A stretch of 64,000 nucleotides of DNA from Microvirga sp. ACRRW (lineage in GTDB: Bacteria > Pseudomonadota > Alphaproteobacteria > Rhizobiales > Beijerinckiaceae): positions 1 to 64,000 of the forward strand of contig NZ_JAKRNJ010000003.1 in the NCBI RefSeq assembly GCF_022346925.1, written 5' to 3'. The notes beneath the pieces were generated by a model. That model was not told the origin of the DNA. It ran no database searches and saw only the letters and a program-made list of their open reading frames with translations. Every line of letters starts with the position of its first letter. Within the stretch, counting starts at the first letter, position 1. This document shows, piece after piece, positions 36,770-45,668 of this stretch. Made by a program: the position numbers and the translations under genes.

Positions 36770-37332
36770 CCAAGCGCCGTGGCCGAAATTTAAGCCCCGA
36801 GGAGCGGAGGCTCTGGTCGCATGTGGCCCGTCATGTGAAGCCCATGAAGGGCAAAACGCTTCCGCCGGAGCCCGAACCGGAGGAAGTCACCGCGACGGCC
36901 CCTGCTCCGCAGGTCAGGCTGGCTCTCCCAGCCCCTCTTCCTGCGCCCCAGCCGAAAAAGCCCTCGCTTCCGCCCCTTGCCCCCGTCGAGCGCAAGACGC
37001 TTCAGGCCCTGCGCCGAGGCCGGAAGGACGTGGACAGCGTCATCGATCTGCATGGAATGCGTCAGGAAGAGGCGCATTTCGCCCTCATCAGCTTCCTGCA
37101 CCGGGCGCAGAATTCCGATTACAGCGTCGTTCTCGTCATCACCGGCAAAGGCGGGCCGTCATCGGCTGGCGGGCTTTTCGACGAGCGCGGCGTGCTACGT
37201 CGCATGGTGCCGCATTGGCTCAGGCTTCCCGACCTCAGATCTCTTGTGATCGGCTTCGAGGAAGCCTCTCCCCAACACGGCGGTTCCGGTGCACTCTATG
37301 TCAGGCTCCGCCGCAGGCGGGGCGCGGGATAA
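36766..37332 (+). CDS. Smr domain protein
   Basis: 188 residues. A basic N-terminus and a proline-rich linker (PAPLPAPQPKKPSLPPLAPV) precede a C-terminal Smr domain with the DLHGMRQEEA motif, ITGKGG and a closing GGSGALYVRLRRR. Smr domains are metal-independent nucleases acting on RNA or DNA. It overlaps mltA by 4 bases and is followed 5 bases later by an HTH gene. Confidence 0.92.
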   Translation: MTKRRGRNLSPEERRLWSHVARHVKPMKGKTLPPEPEPEEVTATAPAPQVRLALPAPLPAPQPKKPSLPPLAPVERKTLQALRRGRKDVDSVIDLHGMRQEEAHFALISFLHRAQNSDYSVVLVITGKGGPSSAGGLFDERGVLRRMVPHWLRLPDLRSLVIGFEEASPQHGGSGALYVRLRRRRGAG

Positions 37333-37337
37333 TTTTC

Positions 37338-37745
37338 ATGACCCCCTTTGGCGAACGGGTGCGGCAGCTGCGCCGCGAGCGCGGATTGATGTTGAAGGAC
37401 ATGGCCGCCCATCTCGGCGTATCGAGCGCCTATCTCTCGGCGCTGGAGCGCGGCGAGCGCGGCAAGCCCACCTGGGCTCTTATCCAGGGCGTGCTGCAAT
37501 ATTTCCACATCATCTGGGACGAGGCGGACGAGCTGACGCGGCTTGCCGACCTCTCCGATCCGCGGGTGAAGATCGACACCGCCGGAAGCGACCCGAAGGC
37601 GACGCTGCTCGCCAACCGCCTCGCCCGCGAAATCCGCCATCTGTCGGAGAGCGAAATCGAGGACATGCTCGCCATTCTCGATCACGCCCAAAGCCGCGAA
37701 AGGCGCGCGCTTTTGCCGATCCAGGCCGTGCAGGACGCGGTCTAA
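37338..37745 (+). CDS. XRE-family helix-turn-helix regulator
   Basis: 135 residues. A Cro/CI HTH occupies about residues 5-62 (FGERVRQLRRERGLMLKDMA; HLGVSSAYLSALERGERGKP). The C-terminal part (LADLSDPRVKIDTAGSDPKA and a helical end) may mediate oligomerisation. It starts 5 bases after the Smr gene and is probably co-transcribed. The target is unknown; this gene position is conserved downstream of smr in the order. Confidence 0.88.
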   Translation: MTPFGERVRQLRRERGLMLKDMAAHLGVSSAYLSALERGERGKPTWALIQGVLQYFHIIWDEADELTRLADLSDPRVKIDTAGSDPKATLLANRLAREIRHLSESEIEDMLAILDHAQSRERRALLPIQAVQDAV

Positions 37746-37818
37746 TCAAGCTCAAGCCTTGACCGCGCGGGCCATGGATGCCAAAGCGCCCCATCCTTTT
37801 GCAACATCGTGGTCATCC

Positions 37819-38820
37819 ATGTCTCATACCCGCATCGACGTGCTCACGCTCGGCAACGCCATCGTTGACGTGCTCGCCCATACCGACGAGGCCTTCCTGC
37901 TCCAGAAGAAGGTGCACAAGGGCGCTATGCAGCTCATCGATGAGGCTCGCGCCGAGGAGCTTTATGGAGACATGGGCCCCGCCACCATCGTGTCGGGCGG
38001 TTCCGGCGCCAACACGGCGGCGGGCGCTGCTTCCTTCGGCGTGAAGGCGGGCTTCATCGGCAAGGTGAAGAATGACGAGACCGGCAAGCTCTTCGCGCAC
38101 GATCTCAAGGCCATCGACGTGCATTACGACGTGACCCCCGCGCAGGACGGTCCCGCTACCGCGCGCAGCTTTATTCTGGTGACGCCGGATGGCGAGCGCA
38201 CCATGAACACCTATCTCGGCGCATGCCAGAACCTCACCCCCGACGACGTGAACCCTGACACGGTGCGCGCTTCCAGCATCGTCTATCTCGAAGGCTATCT
38301 CTGGGATCCGCCGCTCGCGAAGGAAGCGTTCCGCAAGGCCGTGAAGATCGCTCACGAGGCTGGCAACAAGGTCGCGCTCACCCTCTCCGACGCCTTCTGC
38401 GTCGACCGTTATCGCGACGAGTTCCTCGGCCTCATGCGCGACGGCAGCCTCGACATTCTCTTCGCGAATATCCACGAGCTGCAGAGCCTCTACGGCACGT
38501 CTTCGGCGGATGCCGCGCTCGCCGCGTTGCGTGAGGAGAAGGTGCTCGGCGCCATCACCCGCTCGGCGGAAGGCGCACTGGTGGTGAGCCGTGGCGAGAC
38601 CCTCGCCGTTCCGGCCTTCCCCGTCGAGCGCGTGGTCGACACCACGGGCGCGGGCGATCTCTTTGCCTCCGGCTTCCTGGCCGGCCTGACGCAGAACCTC
38701 AGCCTCACCGATTGCGCCCGTCTCGGCGGCTTGGCGGCGGCGGAAGTCATCAGCCACCTCGGCGCGCGCCCGCAGACGAACCTGCGCGAGCTGGCGCAGC
38801 AGGAAGGCTTGCTCGGCTAA
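37819..38820 (+). CDS. PfkB-family carbohydrate/adenosine kinase
   Basis: 333 residues. Ribokinase fold: SHTRIDVLTLGNAIVDVLAH start, the GGSGANTAAGAASFG substrate motif and the catalytic anion hole DTTGAGDLFASGFLAGL with the conserved base Asp. The nearest recognised type is the adenosine kinase-like group common in rhizobia. The substrate (adenosine or another nucleoside/sugar) is unproven. The start was placed at MSHTR, which directly precedes the first beta strand. Confidence 0.9.
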   Translation: MSHTRIDVLTLGNAIVDVLAHTDEAFLLQKKVHKGAMQLIDEARAEELYGDMGPATIVSGGSGANTAAGAASFGVKAGFIGKVKNDETGKLFAHDLKAIDVHYDVTPAQDGPATARSFILVTPDGERTMNTYLGACQNLTPDDVNPDTVRASSIVYLEGYLWDPPLAKEAFRKAVKIAHEAGNKVALTLSDAFCVDRYRDEFLGLMRDGSLDILFANIHELQSLYGTSSADAALAALREEKVLGAITRSAEGALVVSRGETLAVPAFPVERVVDTTGAGDLFASGFLAGLTQNLSLTDCARLGGLAAAEVISHLGARPQTNLRELAQQEGLLG

Positions 38821-38823
38821 GCT

Positions 38824-39525
38824 TCAAGCCGACGCAGTCGGCAAATCGGCGATCCTGGCGGCGACCAGCTTTTGGAGCCGCCAGAGATTGCGGTCATGAA
38901 TGCAGTTCTCCTCCAGATGCATGACCGTGTTGTGGAGATATTCCGCACCTGAGCCCCAATGCCCGCAGGCCCTCGCCAGCATATCGGCGACATCCTCGGG
39001 CGCAAGCCGACCCACATAGGCGGGCGCCTGCCGGTTCATCACGAAGGCGATGGCGGTCACGGGTCCGCTCTCGGTCGAAACATTGATCCAGCGCGGCATG
39101 CTGTTGGCGGGTTTGACCGTGAATTCGCGGCGGAAAAGCCTGCCCAATTGCTCCGGAAGGGAGTGTGCGGGAAGCCGATAGAGGATCCCCCTGCACTGCC
39201 CGCCGCGATCCATCGCCATCATGAGACCGGGCTGTTCCCTCGTGGCGCGCCAGCGCGTGATCCGAAAGCAGAACGAGCGATGCCATCCATGCGCCGTGCC
39301 CCTGCGCGCTTCGACATGCTCCACCTCCGGTTTCCAGATCAATGATCCGTAGGCGAAAAGCCAAGCGTCCTGCCGAGGCGGATGCGTGGCCAGCATCCTT
39401 GCGACCACGGCGTCGTAATCCTCCGCCGTATGATAGACGAGGCCGGGCTCAGGCCCGGGATCCTCGAGAGAGCGATGCACGCGTGCCACGAGGTCGGGCG
39501 TCAGGGCCATCTGCCGGACTCGCAT
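38824..39525 (-). CDS. ChaC-like gamma-glutamylcyclotransferase
   Basis: 233 residues. The cyclotransferase fingerprint YGSL is in AWLFAYGSLIWKPEVEHVEA. RSFCFRITRWRATREQPGLM and GILYRLPAHSLPEQLGRLFRRE follow the ChaC pattern. ChaC enzymes split glutathione to 5-oxoproline and Cys-Gly. The ATG preceded by AGAGG at 5-base spacing was selected. It converges on the PfkB kinase gene with only 3 bases between their stop codons. Confidence 0.9.
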   Translation of the reverse strand: MRVRQMALTPDLVARVHRSLEDPGPEPGLVYHTAEDYDAVVARMLATHPPRQDAWLFAYGSLIWKPEVEHVEARRGTAHGWHRSFCFRITRWRATREQPGLMMAMDRGGQCRGILYRLPAHSLPEQLGRLFRREFTVKPANSMPRWINVSTESGPVTAIAFVMNRQAPAYVGRLAPEDVADMLARACGHWGSGAEYLHNTVMHLEENCIHDRNLWRLQKLVAARIADLPTASA

Positions 39526-39590
39526 GGACACCTCTTGCTCAGACTGCCATCGGCAAAGATTAGCTTAAGCCCCAGCGCCCGTCCAAGCTG

Positions 39591-40112
39591 TCAATTGCCG
39601 CCCGTTCGCCCGAACCACAACCCGAAGAGAGCCGCGAGCGAAACGAGCGCGAGGAAGCCGTTGAAGATCACCAGCAGATACGGCGGAAGCCGCTCTACGT
39701 CCGGGTGCGGCGGCTGCGCGCCCGTGAACAGCTGACGCCACACGGCTGCGGCGAAACAGAAGGCGCTGAACAGCACCAGCACGGAGCCGGTGGACACGAT
39801 CATCCATTCAGGCACCACGCCTTCGAGGAGCTTCTTCGCGCCGATGCCGGAGGCAAGCGAGGCAAGGCCCGTGCGCACCCAGGCGGCATAAGTCCGCTCG
39901 GCGGCAAAGACGGTGCGGTTGGCGGCCAGTTCCGTGCGCCGGTCCGCGCTGTCCTTCATCTGTACGCTGGCAACAGCCGTCGTTTGCGCGGCAGCCTGCG
40001 TATGCTCGGCGGCTTCCTGCGTGTTCTCAGCCGCTTCCTGAGTCTGTACCGCGGCTTCCTTCGCATGCTCGGCGCTGCGCTTGAGCTTTTCCTCGACGGG
40101 TGGCGTGGCCAT
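39591..40112 (-). CDS. DUF202 (YidH-type) membrane protein with heptad-repeat N-terminus
   Basis: 173 residues. The N-terminal ~50 residues contain five near-perfect 7-residue Ala/Gln/Thr/Glu repeats (AEHAKEA, AVQTQEA, AENTQEA, AEHTQAA, AQTTAVA; residues 14-48). A DUF202 domain follows: NRTVFAAERTYAAWVRTGLA, with three hydrophobic helices. DUF202 proteins are inner-membrane proteins of unknown function. It is transcribed alone, divergent from the DUF2279 gene. Confidence 0.85.
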   Translation of the reverse strand: MATPPVEEKLKRSAEHAKEAAVQTQEAAENTQEAAEHTQAAAQTTAVASVQMKDSADRRTELAANRTVFAAERTYAAWVRTGLASLASGIGAKKLLEGVVPEWMIVSTGSVLVLFSAFCFAAAVWRQLFTGAQPPHPDVERLPPYLLVIFNGFLALVSLAALFGLWFGRTGGN

Positions 40113-40285
40113 GCGTTCTCCCTCTTACGAAGGCACAACGCCCACGGTTGCGGATTGGTTGGCTGCTTTCCATTCCTTTGCCGCCATGTTCCAGCCCTAT
40201 GGCAGATAGCTTCCTCAAGGGGGATTGAGCTTCGGCCTTTGTCATAGGAAGATGCCGTCAAGGGGCGCAGAAGAGGATCGGGCCG

Positions 40286-41350
40286 ATGCGGGTGGCCATC
40301 TTCGTCGTTTGCCTGGCTCTTCTCGGGATCGTTTCGAGTCCAGAGGCCTCCCTGGCTCAATCGAATGAAATATCGAAATCCCGATCCGTGGCCCAAGCGA
40401 AAGGGCAACGTGCACGAACGCCTGCGAACTCAGCCACCACGGCTAGGCCGACCACGAAGGCAAATCCCGAGCCGACGCCGATCCCTCCGACATTCTACTC
40501 GGTCAACCAACTGGGCGATCATCTGCATGCGATCCGCTGGGAGCTCGCTGCGGTCGGGGCAGGCATAGCCATCGTCGGCTTCAAGGACTGGGATTGGGGC
40601 AACACGTCCGGGTTCCAGACCATCGAGGAAGGATGGTTCTCCAAGAACACCCGCCACGGCGGCATGGATAAGATCGGACACTCCTTCTCGACCTATGTCA
40701 TCGCCGACCTCCTGACGGATCGGATCCGGGCCAATGCCTCGAATCCCGCAGGCGCCCCGATCACAGCCGCGCTCGTCGCATTCGGGATCATGGGACTGAC
40801 CGAAACCATGGATGGGTTCACAGGCCGGCACCGCTTCTCGCGCGAGGACATCGTCGCGAACGGAGTCGGCGCGCTGTTCTCGGTCTTCCGGAGTTCCGTC
40901 CCAGGACTTTCGGAAAAGCTTGATTGGCGATTGCTCTACACACCCGCAAGCTATGAGCGTCCCGGCATCACTGGAGAGAACGGCATTCTCCCACCGTACG
41001 AGCGTCAGCGCTACATCATGGCGCTGAAGGGTAGCGGGTTCGAGACGCTCAAGAACACGCCCCTGCGCTACGCGGAACTTCATGTCGGCTTCGATGCGCG
41101 CGGCTTCGAGGAGAAGGAGCGCGCGCTCGGCTACCCGATCGAGCGATCATTCTATGTCGGGGTGGGATTGAACCTCAACGAAGTGCTCTTCGGAACAGGA
41201 CCCAACCCGAACTTCGCCAAATATCGGGATACGCTCCCAGGCTATGCCGCCCGCAAGACGCTTGAATACCTCCAGGTGCCCTACACCTCGGTTTACGCCG
41301 GGAGCAACTTCTCGACCGTACGCCGCGTCGGCACGACGTTTGAGGATTAG
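40286..41350 (+). CDS. DUF2279-type periplasmic/outer-membrane protein
   Basis: 354 residues. A signal peptide (MRVAIFVVCLALLGIVSSPE, cleavage near ASLAQ) and a Pro/Thr-rich linker to about residue 70 are followed by a conserved region with FKDWDWGNTSGFQTIEEGWF, HGGMDKIGHSFSTYVIAD and SREDIVANGVGA. The C-terminus reads ERSFYVGVGLNLNEVL and resembles a beta-rich outer-membrane end. It fits the DUF2279 family, whose function is unknown. Confidence 0.78.
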   Translation: MRVAIFVVCLALLGIVSSPEASLAQSNEISKSRSVAQAKGQRARTPANSATTARPTTKANPEPTPIPPTFYSVNQLGDHLHAIRWELAAVGAGIAIVGFKDWDWGNTSGFQTIEEGWFSKNTRHGGMDKIGHSFSTYVIADLLTDRIRANASNPAGAPITAALVAFGIMGLTETMDGFTGRHRFSREDIVANGVGALFSVFRSSVPGLSEKLDWRLLYTPASYERPGITGENGILPPYERQRYIMALKGSGFETLKNTPLRYAELHVGFDARGFEEKERALGYPIERSFYVGVGLNLNEVLFGTGPNPNFAKYRDTLPGYAARKTLEYLQVPYTSVYAGSNFSTVRRVGTTFED

Positions 41351-41378
41351 CACCTGGATGAACTTCTGGGCTGATGCC

Positions 41379-42353
41379 CTATAGCCTTCTCAACGCAACC
41401 GTCTCGATCCGGTGGCTTGCGCCTTTCGTCAGGATCAGGCTTGCGCGCTGGCGGGTGGGCACGATGTTCTCGCGCAGGTTCAAAAGGTTGATCCGGTTCC
41501 ACAGGCCGTCGGCGATGTTCATCGCTTCCGCCTCCGGCAGTTCCGCGTAGCGGCGGAAATAGGAGAGCGGATCGCGGAAGGCCGTGTGGCGCAACCGCAG
41601 GAAGCGATTCACGTACCAGCGGTGCAGGTCTTCCTCGGCGGCGTCGATATAGACGGAGAAGTCGAAGAAGTCGGACACGAAAGGAATCGCCTCGCCGTCC
41701 TTGGGCATGCGTGCGGGCTGGAGCACGTTCAGGCCCTCGACGATGAGGATGTCCGGCCGGTCGATGGTGGTTTCCTCGCCGGGCACCACGTCATAGACGA
41801 GGTGCGAATAGAGCGGCGCCTTCACGTTGCGCTTGCCCGCCTTGATGTCGGCGAGGAAGCGCAGGAGCTTGCCGGTGTCGTAGCTCTCGGGAAAGCCCTT
41901 GCGCTCCATGAGGTTGAGCCGCGTCAGCTCGGCATTGGGCAAGAGGAAGCCGTCCGTGGTGACGAGGTCCACCTTCGGGGTGTTGGGCCAGCGGGCGAGC
42001 AGCGCTTTCAGCACGCGCGCCGTGGTGGACTTGCCCACCGCCACCGAGCCCGCGACGCCGATGATGTAAGGCACCTTCTCCTCCTGCTCGGCGAGCAGGA
42101 AGCGCTGGGTCGCCTTGAACAGGCCTTGCGTCGCCGCAACGTAGAGAGAGAGCAGGCGCGACAGGGGCAGATAGATCGCCGCCACCTCGTCGAGCGAGAT
42201 CGGATCGTTGAGGGATTGCAGCGCCATCACCTCATCGGCGGTGAGCGTCATGGGCGCATCGGCGCGCAGTTTCGCCCATTCGTCGCGCGTGAAGCTGCGA
42301 TAGGGCGAGAGGCCATCATCGGTTTCGTGAGAAACTACGTTGGGCTGATCCAT
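41379..42353 (-). CDS. coaA: Pantothenate kinase (type I)
   Basis: 324 residues. First committed step of coenzyme A synthesis. P-loop [17 protein letters not shown] (residues 99-115), the [12 protein letters not shown] and RKGFPESYD substrate motifs, and the C-terminal [18 protein letters not shown] are typical. The start at MDQPNVVSH follows AAGGGGG. It is downstream of hisE on the same strand, the conserved hisE-coaA arrangement of rhizobia. Confidence 0.96.
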   Translation of the reverse strand: MDQPNVVSHETDDGLSPYRSFTRDEWAKLRADAPMTLTADEVMALQSLNDPISLDEVAAIYLPLSRLLSLYVAATQGLFKATQRFLLAEQEEKVPYIIGVAGSVAVGKSTTARVLKALLARWPNTPKVDLVTTDGFLLPNAELTRLNLMERKGFPESYDTGKLLRFLADIKAGKRNVKAPLYSHLVYDVVPGEETTIDRPDILIVEGLNVLQPARMPKDGEAIPFVSDFFDFSVYIDAAEEDLHRWYVNRFLRLRHTAFRDPLSYFRRYAELPEAEAMNIADGLWNRINLLNLRENIVPTRQRASLILTKGASHRIETVALRRL

Positions 42354-42387
42354 GCGAGCCCCCTTCTGTGAGGTCACGGCTTCAAGG

Positions 42388-42708
42388 TCACGACTTGCGC
42401 GCGGCCTTCTCGGCAAGCCCCGATTGCGCGGTGCGGCGTTCCAGTTCGGCCATAACGTCACTTAGAGGAATATTGGCGCCCTGCAACACGACCAAAAGGT
42501 GATACAGCACGTCCGCAGCCTCGGCGGTCAGGTTCTGCCGGTCGCCCTGGATGGCGGCAATCACCACCTCCACCGCCTCTTCACCGAGTTTCTTGGCGGC
42601 CTTCGCCGGCCCGTCGGCCAGGAGCTTCGCCGTATAGGATTCGGTGGCGGGAGCCGCCGCGCGCTCGGCGACGATGCGGGCGAGATCATTGAGAGTGAAG
42701 GAGGTCAT
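42388..42708 (-). CDS. hisE: Phosphoribosyl-ATP pyrophosphatase
   Basis: 106 residues. Second step of histidine synthesis. The all-alpha MazG-like fold has its metal-binding acids in [18 protein letters not shown] and [15 protein letters not shown]. It is detached from the main his cluster by three unrelated genes (map, an immunity-like gene, a racemase-like gene), all on the same strand. Confidence 0.95.
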   Translation of the reverse strand: MTSFTLNDLARIVAERAAAPATESYTAKLLADGPAKAAKKLGEEAVEVVIAAIQGDRQNLTAEAADVLYHLLVVLQGANIPLSDVMAELERRTAQSGLAEKAARKS

Positions 42709-42715
42709 GGTTGAA

Positions 42716-43465
42716 CTAGCCCGGCAGGGTTACGACAAGGGGTCCGTTACGGGTGGCTACGACCGTATGCTCGTATTGAACGGTTGGCGCGCGGGGCTCG
42801 CTGAGCAGCGTCCATTCATCATCGCCGTCCGTAGCAAAGGTCGCACCCAGCGAAAGGAAGGGCTCCACCGTGAAGACGAGGCCCTCGTTCATGATCCGCC
42901 GCTCGGAGCGGTCCGGCCAGGTGGGGATCTCTCCCGGCTCCTCATGAAGGGAATAACCGATGCCATGGCTCGCCAGGTTGCGGACCAGGGTATAGCCGTT
43001 CTTCTCGGCGAATTTCCCGATGGCCTGGCCGATCCCCGCGATAGGCTTGTTGGCGCCGACCTGGCGCAATCCCACCCACATGGCGCGGCGGCCATCCTGG
43101 CAGAGCCGTTTGGTGGCATTCGTGACCGGCGGAACGGCGAAGGAAGCGCCGGTATCGGCATAAATGCCGTTCTTTTCCGCCGAGATGTCGATGTTGACGA
43201 GATCGCCCGCCTCGATCCGGCGGGAGCCGGGAATGCCATGGGCGATCTGTTCGTTCACGCTGATGCAGGTGGCGCCGGGAAAATCGTAGACAAGCTCCGG
43301 TCCGGAACGAGCGCCAGCCTTTTCGAGCAGTTTACGGCCGATCATGTCGAGTTCCGCCGTCGTCATTCCCGGCTCAAGCGCCGCCGCCATGGCCTCGAGA
43401 GTGTTGGCGACGATCCTGCCGATCTCCTGGAGCTTGGCGAGATCATCCTCGTTGGAGACCGTCAT
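42716..43465 (-). CDS. map: Methionine aminopeptidase, type I (variant)
   Basis: 249 residues. All five metal ligands are present: Asp93, Asp104, His167, Glu201 and Glu232, as is the active-site His174. The usual GHGIG reads SHGIG here and the following segment is [13 protein letters not shown], a divergent form that suggests a paralogue rather than the sole essential enzyme. It lies 7 bases upstream of hisE on the same strand, an unusual place for map. Confidence 0.92.
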   Translation of the reverse strand: MTVSNEDDLAKLQEIGRIVANTLEAMAAALEPGMTTAELDMIGRKLLEKAGARSGPELVYDFPGATCISVNEQIAHGIPGSRRIEAGDLVNIDISAEKNGIYADTGASFAVPPVTNATKRLCQDGRRAMWVGLRQVGANKPIAGIGQAIGKFAEKNGYTLVRNLASHGIGYSLHEEPGEIPTWPDRSERRIMNEGLVFTVEPFLSLGATFATDGDDEWTLLSEPRAPTVQYEHTVVATRNGPLVVTLPG

Positions 43466-43543
43466 TCGGAAAATCCCTTTATTTGTCAGGAGCTACGGCG
43501 CAATGAGCCACGATGCAGGCGAAGCCGTCGAAGATGAACATGA

Positions 43544-44041
43544 TCATGGATGGGATGCTTTCAGATAGGCACGCCAGTCTACCGGAAAACAGAGGTCAAA
43601 AGTGCCGCGCCATGAGGCGATGCGCAACTCATGATCCCCTGTCGGCACACCCGCCAATCTTGCAAGGTCCGTGGGACGGGCGGTTGAACTCAGTTTCAGC
43701 CGCCCCTTGGTCCAGACCGATGCGATGACGATATCTTCATCTACTAAGGCTTGAACGAAGTCCATGACGCGGTCACGGTTATCGGACCCATCAAATCCAT
43801 CGGGCCATGGAAAATGGGTGTGAAAGTCTCCGAAGAAGACGGTGATTTCTTCGTCCCAGGTCGTGATCTCAAGCGGTTGCTGATGAGAGGTTTCCGCAGG
43901 GTTGGGGATTGTCAGTTTGATATAATCCAGCCCGTCCTCATCTTTAGAGATAAAGCGCGCATATTCGAGCCATTGCGGAAACCGCTCCTCGACATAACGG
44001 AGGAAATCCGCATTCAAGTCGGCTTGGCTGATATCGTACAT
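43544..44041 (-). CDS. Hypothetical protein, immunity-protein-like
   Basis: 165 residues. The central strand-rich motif EITTWDEEITVFFGDFHTHF, with FVQALVDEDIVIASVWTKGR, resembles small immunity-type proteins of bacterial toxin systems. No specific family can be named with confidence. The start at MYDISQADLN lies 17 bases after the racemase-like stop; 34 codons of upstream reading frame overlap that gene and look non-coding. DNA is visibly AT-richer than flanking his genes. No toxin gene is adjacent. Confidence 0.6.
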   Translation of the reverse strand: MYDISQADLNADFLRYVEERFPQWLEYARFISKDEDGLDYIKLTIPNPAETSHQQPLEITTWDEEITVFFGDFHTHFPWPDGFDGSDNRDRVMDFVQALVDEDIVIASVWTKGRLKLSSTARPTDLARLAGVPTGDHELRIASWRGTFDLCFPVDWRAYLKASHP

Positions 44042-44058
44042 GCCCACGAACCGATGCC

Positions 44059-44709
44059 TCAGACCGCCATCTCGGCGCGGCCTGCGGTTACGGCGGCTCT
44101 CAGCCCCGCACCGGGGCTCGTCAGAGGGCGCCCGGCGCGGCACAGATCCGCTGCCACCATCATCGAGGCCTGGGCGAGGGCGACGATTTCGAAACCTTCC
44201 GCGAAGGCGCGATCAGCCGCTTCGGCGATCATCGTCAGATAACCGTCCCTGTCGCCTGCCTTGAACAGGTCCCACGCTGTAAGGACGAGCCTGACCTCGA
44301 CGATTGCATTCTCCGCTTGAGCTGCATTGTCGAACAGAATCCGGGTCGGCTCCAGCGTCGTCGGGGCGGCACAGAGCGCGATGGCCCGCCCGCCGCTCTT
44401 GGCCGTCGCATGAGCCAAAGCCTCATCCACGCGCAGAACCGGAATGCGGGTTTGCGCTGCCGCCGTGGCAGCGGCAGGGCCGATGCTGGAACAGGTCAGG
44501 ACCACCGCATCGGCGTCGGCGGCGAGTTCCAGCAGGACGGCAACGACCTCATTTTCGAGCTGTGCGGTGAAACCGCCCTGCTCGACCTGTGCCAGCAGAT
44601 CGGGACGTACCGTATGCGTGAGTGCAACATGCGCGAAGGCATCGTCCTTCGCGGCATTCTCGAACACGGCGATGTTGCTGTCGGCGGTGTGCAGGCAGGC
44701 GATGCGCAT
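44059..44709 (-). CDS. Aspartate/glutamate racemase-family protein, second Cys missing
   Basis: 216 residues. The first catalytic-type cysteine is Cys73 in VVLTCSSIGPAA. The family's second cysteine position (usually L-x-C-x-x-M) is LAQASMM here, with Gln180-Ala181. The cofactor-independent two-base mechanism would therefore be broken, so it may be an isomerase, a decarboxylase-like relative or inactive. It sits 18 bases from hisF on the same strand and looks part of the his transcript. Confidence 0.78.
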   Translation of the reverse strand: MRIACLHTADSNIAVFENAAKDDAFAHVALTHTVRPDLLAQVEQGGFTAQLENEVVAVLLELAADADAVVLTCSSIGPAAATAAAQTRIPVLRVDEALAHATAKSGGRAIALCAAPTTLEPTRILFDNAAQAENAIVEVRLVLTAWDLFKAGDRDGYLTMIAEAADRAFAEGFEIVALAQASMMVAADLCRAGRPLTSPGAGLRAAVTAGRAEMAV

Positions 44710-44727
44710 GAAAACGGATCCTATCGG

Positions 44728-45516
44728 CTAAGCGCGGGCCGGCTCGTCGAGCCGCATCTTCAGTCCCTTCTCGGCCATGTAGCCTTTCGCCTCGCCGATG
44801 GTGTGCGTGCCGAAATGGAAGATCGAGGCGGCCAGCACGGCGCTGGCATGGCCCTTTTCGACGCCGTCGACGAGGTGGTCGAGATTGCCGACGCCGCCGG
44901 AGGCGATGACCGGCACGGACACAGCATCCGCAATGGCGCGCACGAGGGCGAGATCGTAGCCGCCCTTGGTGCCGTCGCGGTCCATGGAGGTGACGAGGAG
45001 TTCACCTGCGCCGAGTTCGGCAACCTGCTTGGCGAAAACGATGGCATCAATGCCGGTCGATGTGCGTCCGCCATGAGTGAAGATTTCCCAGCGCGGCTCT
45101 TCGCCTTCGCCTGAAACCTTCTTTGCGTCGATGGCGACGACGATGCATTGCGCACCGAACTTTTCGGAAGCCTCTCGCACGAAGTCGGGGTTCTTCACGG
45201 CAGCGGTGTTGATCGACACCTTGTCGGCACCAGCCAACAGGAGCTTGCGGATGTCTTCCACTGTACGCACGCCGCCGCCGACGGTGAGCGGCATGAAGCA
45301 CGCTTCGGCGGTGCGCTGCACCACGTCGAGAAGGATGCCGCGCGCCTCGTGGCTTGCGGTGATGTCGAGGAAGCAGAGTTCGTCAGCGCCGGCCGCATCA
45401 TAGGCCTTCGCCGCTTCCACCGGATCGCCCGCATCGACGAGATCGACGAACTGCACGCCTTTCACGACGCGCCCGTCCTTCACATCGAGGCAGGGAATGA
45501 GACGCACTTTCAGCAT
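44728..45516 (-). CDS. hisF: Imidazole glycerol phosphate synthase, cyclase subunit
   Basis: 262 residues. (beta/alpha)8 barrel with catalytic Asp11 ([11 protein letters not shown]) and Asp130 (CIVVAIDAK). Phosphate loops are [11 protein letters not shown] and [11 protein letters not shown]. It closes the imidazole ring using ammonia from HisH. It follows hisA across a 137-base gap filled by a palindromic repeat element. Confidence 0.97.
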   Translation of the reverse strand: MLKVRLIPCLDVKDGRVVKGVQFVDLVDAGDPVEAAKAYDAAGADELCFLDITASHEARGILLDVVQRTAEACFMPLTVGGGVRTVEDIRKLLLAGADKVSINTAAVKNPDFVREASEKFGAQCIVVAIDAKKVSGEGEEPRWEIFTHGGRTSTGIDAIVFAKQVAELGAGELLVTSMDRDGTKGGYDLALVRAIADAVSVPVIASGGVGNLDHLVDGVEKGHASAVLAASIFHFGTHTIGEAKGYMAEKGLKMRLDEPARA

Positions 45517-45530
45517 GGTTCACTCTTAAT

Positions 45531-45668
45531 CACCTTCCCCTTGAGGGGGAAGGTCGGACCGCAAGGTCCGGGATGGGGTGGATGCGCGAGGCTTGCAGAA
45601 CGAGGCGTTTCCACCCCACCCCGCCGCTGCTCGCGCAGCGTCGACCCTCCCCCTCAAGGGGAGGATGG
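45531..45668. repeat. Compound palindromic intergenic repeat element between hisA and hisF
   Basis: Both ends are self-complementary (CCTTCCCCTTGAGGGGGAAGG and the related CCTCCCCCTCAAGGGGAGG) and complementary to each other. Inside lie a GGACCgcaaGGTCC hairpin, paired GGGATGGGGTGGA / TCCACCCCACCCC arms and GCTGCTCGCGCAGC. The whole can fold into a long cruciform. Similar GC-rich palindromic elements are dispersed in rhizobial genomes. The hisA stop codon lies inside it. Confidence 0.75.

Noticed and set aside
42326-42343. A parS-like GGTTTCGTGAGAAAC sequence in coaA
   Set aside because: The centre is one base short and lacks the CACGTG core required by ParB.
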